Positions 1-5,977 of a stretch of 18,904 nucleotides of DNA are shown piece after piece. The DNA lies in the NCBI GenBank assembly GCA_937892345.1, contig CALAGF010000258.1:1-18904 (forward strand), read 5' to 3'. The translations under genes and the position numbers were made by a program. Position 1 is the first letter of the stretch, and each line of letters begins with the position of its first letter. This DNA comes from an uncultured Rhodocyclaceae bacterium (GTDB lineage: Bacteria; Pseudomonadota; Gammaproteobacteria; Burkholderiales; Rhodocyclaceae). A model generated the notes under the pieces. That model worked only from the letters and a program-made list of their open reading frames with translations, was not told where the DNA came from and did not search any database.

Positions 1-1692
1 GAGGATGCCCGCCTGTTCGACACCGTAGAAGCCGTTTCCGACCTATGCAAGGCGATTGGCGTCTCGATCCCGGTCGGCAAGGATTCGCTGTCGATGCGCA
101 CCGCCTGGGAAGATGGCGGCGAGAAGAAACAGGTTGTGTCACCGCTGTCATTGGTCGTTACCTCGTTTGCTGCGGTCGACGATGTGCGCAAGACAAAAAC
201 CCCGCAACTGGCCGTCGACCAGGGCGAAACCGAACTACTGCTGCTCGACCTCGGCAAGAATCGCCTCGGCGGCTCCTGTCTGGCACAGGTCTACAACGCC
301 ACCGGCAGCGATGCGCCCGATGTCGATGAGCCGGCCAAGTTGAAGGGCTTGTTCGATGCGGTGCAGAGACTGAATCGCGACGGCCTGTTGCTGGCCTATC
401 ACGACCGCTCCGATGGCGGCCTGTTCGTTGCTGCTTGTGAAATGGCTTTTGCCAGCCGCCGTGGCGTGTCGCTTGACCTCGACGGCATCTGCTATGACGC
501 CGGTGCGGGCGATGTCGATGGTTCGGAAAAACTGCCGCATCTGCTCGCTGGCCGCGATTTTGAGCACATCGTCCGCGCCTTGTTCAACGAAGAACTCGGT
601 GCCCTGATCCAGATTCGTCGCGAAGATCGCGAAAAGGTCACGCCCATCCTGCGCGCCAATGGCGTGCCTTACCACTTCGTCGGTACGCTCAACGAATGGG
701 ACGAAATTCGTGTGACCCGCAACGCCAAACGCGTGCTGCGCGAAAAGCGCGTCGACCTTCAGCGTGCCTGGTCCGAGACCAGCTACCAGATGCAGGCCAT
801 GCGCGATAACCCGAGCTGCGCGCAACAGGAATTCGACCGCATTCTCGACGTCACCGACCCCGGCCTGACGCCGAAGCTGACTTTCGATCCGCAGGACGAT
901 TTCACTCAGATTTATGCTCAGATCAGTGGCCGTCCGCGTGTGGCCATCCTGCGCGAGCAGGGCGTCAACAGCCATTACGAAATGGCGGCCGCATTCGACA
1001 AGGCCGGCTTTGCTTCGGTCGACGTGCATATGAGCGACATTTTGAGTGGCCGCGTCAGCCTCAAGGACTTCAAGGGACTGGTCGCCTGCGGCGGCTTCTC
1101 CTACGGCGACGTGCTGGGTGCCGGCCTTGGCTGGGCGCGGACCATCCTGATGCACGACGGCTGCCGCGACGAATTCGCCGCCTTTTTCAACCGCAAGGAC
1201 ACTTTTGCACTCGGCGTCTGCAACGGCTGCCAGATGATGAGCGCGCTCAAGTCCATCATCCCGGGTGCCGAACATTGGCCGGCTTTCCGCCGCAATCAGG
1301 TCGAGCAGTTCGAAGCCCGTTTCGTGATGACCGAAATCCTCGAATCCCCGTCGATCTTCTTCGCCGGGATGGAAGGCTCGCAAGTGCCTATCGTCGTTTC
1401 GCATGGCGAGGGTCGCGCGGTGTTCGATAATGCCGACGACCAGGCCAAGGTGCTGTCCGCCGTGCGCTACGTCGACAACAAGGGCGAACCGACCGAGGTC
1501 TATCCGTACAATCCGAACGGTTCACCGAACGGCCTGACCGCTGTGACCACGGCCGACGGCCGCTTCACGATCATGATGCCGCACCCGGAGCGCGTCTTCC
1601 GCACCGTGCAGATGTCCTGGCATCCGGAAAACTGGGGTGAAGATTCACCGTGGATGCGCATGTTCCGCAATGCGCGGCGCTGGGTGGCTTGA
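1..1692 (+). CDS. purL: Phosphoribosylformylglycinamidine synthase, C-terminal part (partial, cut by window start)
   Basis: Frame 1 is open from the first base to TGA at 1690-1692 (563 residues), so the N-terminal half lies outside the window. The enzyme converts FGAR plus glutamine and ATP to FGAM in cytosolic de novo purine synthesis. The visible part opens with the PurM-like ATP-binding segment (PVGKDSLSM, about residues 25-33), continues through DRSDGGL, and ends in the class I glutamine amidotransferase domain. That domain shows the nucleophile elbow GVCNGCQMM around 1215-1238, with the first Cys of CNGC as the expected catalytic residue, and MMPHPERVFR near the C-terminus supplying the His/Glu pair. 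This is the long, single-chain PurL of proteobacteria, not the split PurL/PurQ form. An ATG at 94 is internal and is not the start. A strong terminator follows 14 nt downstream. Confidence 0.97.
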   Translation, partial: EDARLFDTVEAVSDLCKAIGVSIPVGKDSLSMRTAWEDGGEKKQVVSPLSLVVTSFAAVDDVRKTKTPQLAVDQGETELLLLDLGKNRLGGSCLAQVYNATGSDAPDVDEPAKLKGLFDAVQRLNRDGLLLAYHDRSDGGLFVAACEMAFASRRGVSLDLDGICYDAGAGDVDGSEKLPHLLAGRDFEHIVRALFNEELGALIQIRREDREKVTPILRANGVPYHFVGTLNEWDEIRVTRNAKRVLREKRVDLQRAWSETSYQMQAMRDNPSCAQQEFDRILDVTDPGLTPKLTFDPQDDFTQIYAQISGRPRVAILREQGVNSHYEMAAAFDKAGFASVDVHMSDILSGRVSLKDFKGLVACGGFSYGDVLGAGLGWARTILMHDGCRDEFAAFFNRKDTFALGVCNGCQMMSALKSIIPGAEHWPAFRRNQVEQFEARFVMTEILESPSIFFAGMEGSQVPIVVSHGEGRAVFDNADDQAKVLSAVRYVDNKGEPTEVYPYNPNGSPNGLTAVTTADGRFTIMMPHPERVFRTVQMSWHPENWGEDSPWMRMFRNARRWVA

Positions 1693-1705
1693 GTTTCGCC
1701 TAGTT

Positions 1706-1739
1706 CAACAAAAAAGCAGCCTCGGCTGCTTTTTTGTTG
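1706..1739. terminator. Perfect bidirectional intrinsic terminator between purL and the CZB gene
   Basis: Bases 1706-1721 and 1724-1739 are exact reverse complements: a 16-bp stem with a 2-nt centre. The stem contains GGCTGC flanked by six A on one side and six T on the other. It therefore reads as hairpin plus U-tract on both strands, serving purL (+) and the convergent CZB gene that ends at 1774 (-). Confidence 0.93.
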
Positions 1740-1746
1740 TTTGTCA

Positions 1747-1758
1747 GCGGTCGACCGC
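1747..1758. repeat. 12-bp perfect palindrome GCGGTCGACCGC (GGTCGACC family)
   Basis: A perfect palindrome lies in the short gap between the purL terminator and the CZB gene. It is one of four CGGTCGACCG palindromes in this window (also 10303-10312, 14391-14400, 17608-17617). Its function is unknown. Confidence 0.6.
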
Positions 1759-1773
1759 AGTCAAGCGTTGAAA

Positions 1774-2118
1774 TCAGGCCTGAATGAGGCTGCGCGCTTC
1801 TTCCATGCGAGCAATCACACGATGCGCTGCCTCATTGAGGTCGGGCAGCAGGAGGTCTGCTGAGTCACCCAGCCCGTTCTGGCTGAGATCGACGATTTCG
1901 TTGGCCAGTGCATGAAAATGACGGTCGGCGGCGAGCAGGGCAGCGAGAACACTGTTGCCGCCTTCGGCAACCGCTGCACTCAGCGCACGCTCCAGCGTAC
2001 AGCTACGATGTTCGGATAACGGCATGTCGGCATAGTCGCCGCCGGCAAAGGCGTTGAGAAACTGGCGCCGCCACTGATTGTGCGAACGGATGGCGCTGTC
2101 GATATCGATACGCTCCAT
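1774..2118 (-). CDS. Standalone CZB (chemoreceptor zinc-binding) domain protein
   Basis: This is a 114-residue, all-helical, cytosolic protein with no signal peptide. It matches the CZB layout: IDSAIRSHNQW (His13), SEHRSCTLERAL (Cys40) and ADRHFHALANEI (His67/His69). In the family, three His and one Cys bind zinc, and the domain senses zinc or HOCl/redox state in chemoreceptors and in diguanylate cyclases such as DgcZ. Where the family usually has HxxxH, this protein has Asp65 and His69, so one ligand may be Asp or be shifted to His67. I chose ATG at 2118 because GGGAGAGA lies just upstream; a longer reading from 2193 adds residues unlike the family. It may act in trans with the CZB-bearing c-di-GMP enzyme 0.5 kb away. 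That is inference from proximity and shared domain. Confidence 0.75.
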   Translation of the reverse strand: MERIDIDSAIRSHNQWRRQFLNAFAGGDYADMPLSEHRSCTLERALSAAVAEGGNSVLAALLAADRHFHALANEIVDLSQNGLGDSADLLLPDLNEAAHRVIARMEEARSLIQA

Positions 2119-2172
2119 GCGTCTCTCTCCCGGAAAATATGGTCCGCTGCATGCGGGTCTGATCAAGGCCGC

Positions 2173-2178
2173 ATTATG
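2173..2178 (-). promoter_or_regulatory. Candidate -10 box (CATAAT) for the CZB gene
   Basis: On the minus strand CATAAT matches the -10 consensus at five of six positions and lies about 55 nt upstream of the chosen ATG at 2118. No convincing -35 is visible; the best at 18-nt spacing is CTGAGC. Confidence 0.35.
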
Positions 2179-2248
2179 CCGCAGTGTGTGCAAAACGCTC
2201 AGCGGGGCAGAAGAATCTTTCCGGGAAACCGGGGGCGGATATCAGCAA

Positions 2249-2416
2249 TCAGGCGATGGATATCTGCTGGCGACGCCGCCAGCAGGCGGGGGTTTCAAGA
2301 TGGGATAGGTCGCGCTGGCGTTCGGCGAAGATGGCGTGGGCTTGTGCAAGGCGGCTGTATTCTTCAGCAGAAATACCTGCCAGCCGATCAAACCATTTTT
2401 GCAGTTGCTTCATCAT
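2249..2416 (-). CDS. Small orphan protein (55 aa), predicted LexA-controlled
   Basis: The reading frame MMKQLQKWFDRLAGISAEEY... runs 55 residues to a stop at 2249. The start is set by AAGGAG (2421-2426 on the minus strand), 4 nt before the first ATG (2416) or 7 nt before the second (2413). Residues 3-40 look like an amphipathic, charged helix or helical hairpin (WFDRLAGISAEEYSRLAQAH, then FAERQRDLSHLE). The tail is basic (ACWRRRQ) with a single Cys. There is no signal peptide or membrane segment. I do not recognise the family with confidence; the EEYSRLAQA...RDLSHLE pattern weakly recalls small DUF3563-type proteins. Two SOS boxes flank its candidate promoter, so DNA-damage induction is the best clue to its role. 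SOS genes of this size in other bacteria include division inhibitors and toxins, but nothing in the sequence assigns either function. Confidence 0.65.
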   Translation of the reverse strand: MMKQLQKWFDRLAGISAEEYSRLAQAHAIFAERQRDLSHLETPACWRRRQQISIA

Positions 2417-2435
2417 GAATCTCCTTGGATGGATA

Positions 2436-2451
2436 CTGTATGAATGAACAG
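2436..2451. promoter_or_regulatory. LexA (SOS) box 1
   Basis: The sequence is CTGT-ATGAATGA-ACAG, an exact CTGT-N8-ACAG match to the LexA operator used in gamma- and betaproteobacteria, with TA/TTA flanks as in the extended consensus. It lies just downstream of the candidate -10 of the small minus-strand gene, about where transcription would begin. Confidence 0.8.
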
Positions 2452-2459
2452 TTATCGAA

Positions 2460-2488
2460 AGAATACATCGTGACTGTATGAATGTACA
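2460..2488 (-). promoter_or_regulatory. Candidate sigma70-type promoter of the SOS-boxed small gene
   Basis: On the minus strand, TGTACA (2483-2488) as -35 and TATTCT (2460-2465) as -10 are separated by exactly 17 nt. Each matches consensus at four of six positions. LexA box 2 covers the -35, and LexA box 1 covers the expected start region near 2453, a typical repressor layout. Confidence 0.5.
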
Positions 2489-2489
2489 G
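2474..2489. promoter_or_regulatory. LexA (SOS) box 2
   Basis: The sequence is CTGT-ATGAATGT-ACAG, a second exact CTGT-N8-ACAG match lying 38 bp from box 1. The two 16-mers differ at only one base, so this looks like a duplicated operator. It overlaps the -35 of the minus-strand small gene and lies about 94 bp upstream of the plus-strand GGDEF-EAL start, so effects on that gene cannot be excluded. Confidence 0.8.
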
Positions 2490-2566
2490 TTATTTATCCT
2501 GAGCCCCTGAAACTTGACGAAAGTCATAAGTAACGGTCGATAGACGGATAAGATTGAGGTTTTGGC

Positions 2567-2573
2567 GAAGGAG
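2567..2573 (+). promoter_or_regulatory. Ribosome binding site that sets the GGDEF-EAL start
   Basis: GAAGGAG is the only strong Shine-Dalgarno sequence in this region, and its spacing of 9 nt favours TTG at 2583 as the initiation codon. Confidence 0.6.
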
Positions 2574-2582
2574 CGTTTGGCA

Positions 2583-4766
2583 TTGGCGGCAACTGACAAT
2601 CAGGCTTTTGCGAAGCAGGGAAATTGCGGTCCGGTTGATGAATGGTTTGCCCATTCAGCGCTTACCGTCTTGCAAACGCTGCACGAAGGTATCCAGTTCT
2701 GGGACGAATCCGGCCGCCTGAACTACGCCAATCCGGCCAGTGGCAAGCAATTCGGCAATGAAAATTTGTTGCGACCGGGGACTCAGTGGCTGGAATGGCT
2801 CGCCTATTGCCGCTGCCATGGCGGATTGCATTGCTCGCCGCAGGAGTTTCCTGTGGCTCGTGCCTTGCACGGTGACCCGATTGATGAACAACGACCTATT
2901 CAGGTTTGGCGTGATGATGGTTCCATCTGCTGGGTCCGCTTTCATGCTCGCCCCCGTTTTGACGCGGCAAGCGGGCGGGTCATTGGTGCAGTCAGTTCAA
3001 CAATCGATATCACCGAACTGATCCAGCAAGAGCAATATCTTCAGCACGAAGCCCACTATGACCGCCTGACGCGTCTTCCCAATCGGGCATTGTTTGCTGA
3101 CCGCATACGGCAGGCGGTGTCGCGCAGTCGGCGAACCGGTGAATTACTGGCCGTTTGCTTGATGGACCTTGATGGCTTCAAGGCGATCAATGACACGCTC
3201 GGCCACGATGCCGGGGATCTGCTGCTAAAGGAAGTGGCTCGCCGACTGCTTGATACGGTGCGCGGCGATGACACGGCAGCGCGTCTTGGCGGTGATGAAT
3301 TCGCCATCCTGCTTGGTGGCATTGACGATATTTCGGCCTGCGAACAGTTACTCAGACGCTTGTTGGCTGCGGTTGCTGCACCCTTTTCGATCGGTGGCCA
3401 AAGTGTGCGTGTCTCGGCCAGTATCGGGGTCACGCTATGTCCGGGTGATCCCTCCGAGCCGGAACAGTTGATGCGTAATGCTGATCAGGCCATGTACCGT
3501 GCCAAGCAGGGGGGGAAGAACCGTTTCGACATCTTCAATCGGACGCTGGATTCCAAGGTTCGTGCCAATCAGGGGCTGCTGCGCAAAATCGAGCAGGCAC
3601 TTGAACGTGGCCAGTTATGCCTGCATTTCCAGCCCAAGGTTGATTGCCGACAAGGGCGGGTGGTCGGGGTTGAAGCGCTGATTCGCTGGAACCATCCCGT
3701 GCTTGGTGTGCTGGGTCCGGCGGAGTTTATACCTCTGATCGATCACGATGATCTGATCATTCAGATTGGCGAATGGGTGATCGGCGAGGCCATGCGCCAC
3801 TTGCAGCAACTGCATGCGGCTGGCCACCGTATTGTTGTCAGTATCAATATTGCGGCGTATCAGTTCTTGCACACTCAGTTCAGCAAACGGCTGGAGATGT
3901 TGCTGGCACAGTATCCTGACTCGCTGGTTCGCTTTCTGGAAATCGAGCTGCTAGAAACGGCAGCGCTTGAAGATATTGGCCTGGTTTCTGCGCTGATCGA
4001 ACAGCATCGTGCCCGCGGCCTGCGTTTTGCGCTGGACGATTTTGGCACGGGCTATTCGTCGCTGGCGCATCTGAAGCATTTGCCCGTCGACGTCCTGAAA
4101 ATTGACCAGACCTTTGTCCGTGACATGCTGGGCGATACCGGAGATTTGAACATCGTTCAGGCGGTGATCGGCCTGGCCAGCGCATTTCAGCGAGAAGTCG
4201 TGGCCGAAGGCGGTGAGTCGATAGAGCATGTGTTGATGCTGGTTGCACTGGGTTGCGATGTTCTGCAAGGCTATGTGATTGCTCGCCCAATGTCGGCAGA
4301 GCAACTGTTGGCCTGGCTTGAGGCATTCCTGCCGGATCCACGCTGGGCGCTGGCTGATTCGGTGTATCCCCGGCAGGCCGATTTTCAGATTTTGCTGCTC
4401 GAATCCTCGCACCGCCATAATTTCGACCGGCTGATGGGGCAATTGGCACGACCGGAACCCGGTCTGAAAATTGTCGAGCCGGAATGCCGTTTTGCGCGCT
4501 GGCTGGCTGATCCGCTGATTCGCGGTCGACACGGGAGTGAACGCGATTTTCTCGAAATGGAAGTGGCCCACCTCGGCTTCCATCAAGCCTTGCGCGACTG
4601 TCTCGTCCAATTTGCCGAGGGCGGAGTGCAAGCCGCGGATCTTGCCCATCTGAACCAGTTACACGAAAGATTCATCATGTTGCTCAACCGTTTCCGTCTC
4701 GGCCTCGTGCAGGGGCGCAACTTTTCAACTTCGGCTTTTAACAAAATCAGCGAGAGGACATCGTGA
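2583..4766 (+). CDS. PAS-GGDEF-EAL-CZB cyclic di-GMP enzyme
   Basis: This is a cytosolic multi-domain protein of about 727 residues. A PAS domain (about 25-150) is followed by a GGDEF diguanylate cyclase domain (about 154-325) with an intact GGDEF motif at 236-240 and a product-inhibition site RGDD exactly five residues before it. An EAL phosphodiesterase domain follows (about 335-585) with EAL at 364-366, the Asn of SINI, LLET, DDFGTG, LKID and AEGG, so both activities look possible. The C-terminal segment matches a CZB zinc-binding domain: His610/612, Cys635 in ECRFARWL, and His663/His667 in HLGFH. The Cys-to-His and His-to-His spacings are close to those of DgcZ. The start is TTG at 2583, because GAAGGAG (2567-2573) sits 9 nt before it. 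A TTG at 2562 is upstream of that site and one at 2577 is too close to it. The stop overlaps the hemerythrin start. Confidence 0.9.
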   Translation: MAATDNQAFAKQGNCGPVDEWFAHSALTVLQTLHEGIQFWDESGRLNYANPASGKQFGNENLLRPGTQWLEWLAYCRCHGGLHCSPQEFPVARALHGDPIDEQRPIQVWRDDGSICWVRFHARPRFDAASGRVIGAVSSTIDITELIQQEQYLQHEAHYDRLTRLPNRALFADRIRQAVSRSRRTGELLAVCLMDLDGFKAINDTLGHDAGDLLLKEVARRLLDTVRGDDTAARLGGDEFAILLGGIDDISACEQLLRRLLAAVAAPFSIGGQSVRVSASIGVTLCPGDPSEPEQLMRNADQAMYRAKQGGKNRFDIFNRTLDSKVRANQGLLRKIEQALERGQLCLHFQPKVDCRQGRVVGVEALIRWNHPVLGVLGPAEFIPLIDHDDLIIQIGEWVIGEAMRHLQQLHAAGHRIVVSINIAAYQFLHTQFSKRLEMLLAQYPDSLVRFLEIELLETAALEDIGLVSALIEQHRARGLRFALDDFGTGYSSLAHLKHLPVDVLKIDQTFVRDMLGDTGDLNIVQAVIGLASAFQREVVAEGGESIEHVLMLVALGCDVLQGYVIARPMSAEQLLAWLEAFLPDPRWALADSVYPRQADFQILLLESSHRHNFDRLMGQLARPEPGLKIVEPECRFARWLADPLIRGRHGSERDFLEMEVAHLGFHQALRDCLVQFAEGGVQAADLAHLNQLHERFIMLLNRFRLGLVQGRNFSTSAFNKISERTS

Positions 4767-5197
4767 CCCAATATCAGGCAAGCAAGCTGGAATGGACGGA
4801 CGCACTGAATACAGGCGTTGCTGAAATCGACGACCAGCACATGATTCTGGTGCATACCCTGAATGAAGCATCGGAAAAGCTTGCGCGCGATGCGAGTGCG
4901 GAAGTGCTCGGGCAGATTACCCAGGATTTGCTGAGTTATGCGCTTTACCATTTCGAGACAGAAGAGGAACTGATGCATGACCTCGGCTATCGTCACGAGT
5001 CAGCTGACGCTGCGGCGCAACATCTGGAGCAGCATCGTGCGTTTTCCGCCAAAGTGGTCGGCATCCGGGAAAATTTGAAGGCCGGTATCCTGATCGCGCC
5101 TGCTGATCTGATCGGTTTTCTCAATGACTGGCTGGTCAATCACATTCAGCATACCGACAAGAAGCTGGCAGCCTTCATTCTTGGGCGCAGAGGCTAG
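4763..5197 (+). CDS. Bacteriohemerythrin
   Basis: This is a 144-residue four-helix di-iron O2-binding protein of the cytosol. All expected ligands are visible in order and with family-like spacing: His26 (IDDQH), His63 and Glu67 (HFETE), His87 and His91 (HLEQH), and His127 and Asp132 (HIQHTD). The loop between Glu67 and His87 is about five residues longer than in classic hemerythrins. The GTG start at 4763 overlaps the upstream gene's TGA in GTGA, and GAGAGG lies about 6 nt before it, so translation is coupled to the c-di-GMP enzyme. The protein may store or deliver O2, or report O2 or redox state to its partner; the sequence supports proximity, not mechanism. Confidence 0.93.
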   Translation: MTQYQASKLEWTDALNTGVAEIDDQHMILVHTLNEASEKLARDASAEVLGQITQDLLSYALYHFETEEELMHDLGYRHESADAAAQHLEQHRAFSAKVVGIRENLKAGILIAPADLIGFLNDWLVNHIQHTDKKLAAFILGRRG

Positions 5198-5234
5198 TTT
5201 CGAGCAAGGGCCTGGGGCTTGCAGAAATAGATTG

Positions 5235-5245
5235 GTGCACTGCAC
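5235..5245. promoter_or_regulatory. Inverted repeat GTGCA-C-TGCAC upstream of the phasin promoter
   Basis: An 11-bp perfect inverted repeat lies 9 nt upstream of the phasin -35. A second TGC/GCA-rich stretch (TTGCAGCGCACAA, 5292-5304) lies downstream of the -10. TGC...GCA-type sites are known operators of the PHA regulator PhaR in other proteobacteria; assigning that here is inference. Confidence 0.35.
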
Positions 5246-5254
5246 AAGTTTCGC

Positions 5255-5282
5255 TTGACTCCTGATATCCGGTGATTACAAT
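5255..5282 (+). promoter_or_regulatory. Sigma70-type promoter of the phasin gene
   Basis: TTGACT (5255-5260) and TACAAT (5277-5282) are each five of six to consensus and are separated by 16 nt. This is the best-matching promoter in the window. It predicts a 5' leader of about 60 nt before the phasin ATG at 5348, consistent with the high expression usual for phasins. Confidence 0.8.
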
Positions 5283-5347
5283 GAAGCCATGTTGCAGCGC
5301 ACAATGAATGTGTTGCCTGGATTCAATTAACCCTCTGGAGAAATATC

Positions 5348-5902
5348 ATGTTCATGAAACCCGAAGAATTCGCCAAGTCCTCCCTCAACTCAGTCCTGTT
5401 TTTCGCCAATACCGCTTTCGAAGGTATCGAGCGTCTGACCGTGCTCAACCTGGCAGCTGCCCGTTCCATGCTGGAAGCCAGCATCGCCAACATGAGCGCA
5501 CTGATGGGCGCCAAGGACATCCAGTCCTTCGTCGAACTGCAAAAGGGCATGGCTGCGCCTTCGCTGGAAAAGGGCGTTGAGTATTCCCGTAACGTGATCG
5601 CTATCGCGACCGACACCAAGGAAAAGATTTCCAAGGAAGTCGAAGTTCAGGTTGCTGACACCAATGCCAAGGTTTCCGGCATGGTCGAAAAGGCCCTGGC
5701 TGCTGCCCCGGCGGGTTCCGAAGTGGCCGTTGCCGCTGTCAAGACCGCGATCAAGTCTGCCAACGAAGCGATTGACGGCCTGAACAAGGTTGCCAAGCAA
5801 GCTGCTGAAGTTGCCGAAGCCAGCGTTGCCGCTGCGACCGAAGCCACCATCAAGGCTGCCAACGTTGCTGCACCGAAGGCTGTTGCCAAGAAGGCTGCTT
5901 GA
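5348..5902 (+). CDS. Phasin family protein (PHA granule-associated)
   Basis: This 184-residue protein lacks a signal peptide and is almost wholly helical. The N-terminal two thirds match the phasin pattern (FAKSSLNSVLFFANTAFEGI, then ERLTVLNLAAARSMLEAS, then VELQKGMAAPSLEKGVEYSRNV). Phasins coat cytosolic polyhydroxyalkanoate granules and control their number and size. The last 35 residues are rich in Ala and Lys and end PKAVAKKAA, a histone-H1-like basic tail that in some granule proteins contacts DNA or other granule proteins; that role here is inference. GGAG lies 7 nt before the ATG. The gene is monocistronic, with its own promoter and terminator, and codon choice looks strongly biased (repeated GCT, GTT, AAG), as for a highly expressed gene. 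PHA synthase is not in the window. Confidence 0.92.
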   Translation: MFMKPEEFAKSSLNSVLFFANTAFEGIERLTVLNLAAARSMLEASIANMSALMGAKDIQSFVELQKGMAAPSLEKGVEYSRNVIAIATDTKEKISKEVEVQVADTNAKVSGMVEKALAAAPAGSEVAVAAVKTAIKSANEAIDGLNKVAKQAAEVAEASVAAATEATIKAANVAAPKAVAKKAA

Positions 5903-5930
5903 TTCGCTGATTCCTCTGGAATCCAATAAG

Positions 5931-5958
5931 AAAAAGCCGGGTTTTTCCCGGCTTTTTT
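5931..5958 (+). terminator. Intrinsic terminator of the phasin gene
   Basis: AAAAAGCCGGG (5931-5941) pairs with CCCGGCTTTTT (5947-5957) across a five-T loop and ends in a T run. The A-rich left arm means it could also terminate transcription of the convergent mscS-like gene ending at 5978. Confidence 0.93.
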
Positions 5959-5977
5959 GCGTCGACCGCTGGGCCGG

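Noticed and set aside
235..1404. Long open reading frame antisense to purL (389 codons)
   Set aside because: It lies wholly inside a well-supported purL frame. Its protein has no recognisable domain, and it reflects the GC-rich codon bias of the sense gene.
2218..2228. Small palindrome TTTCC-G-GGAAA between the SOS small gene and the CZB gene
   Set aside because: It is short and isolated, and I could not link it to a known operator or terminator.
2514..2542. TTGACG-N17-TCGATA as promoter of the GGDEF-EAL gene
   Set aside because: The -35 is good but the -10 matches consensus at only two of six positions, so I did not list it as a feature.
5204..5222. Possible hairpin GCAAG...CTTGC after the hemerythrin gene
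   Set aside because: The stem is only five certain base pairs with no following T run, too weak to call a terminator.
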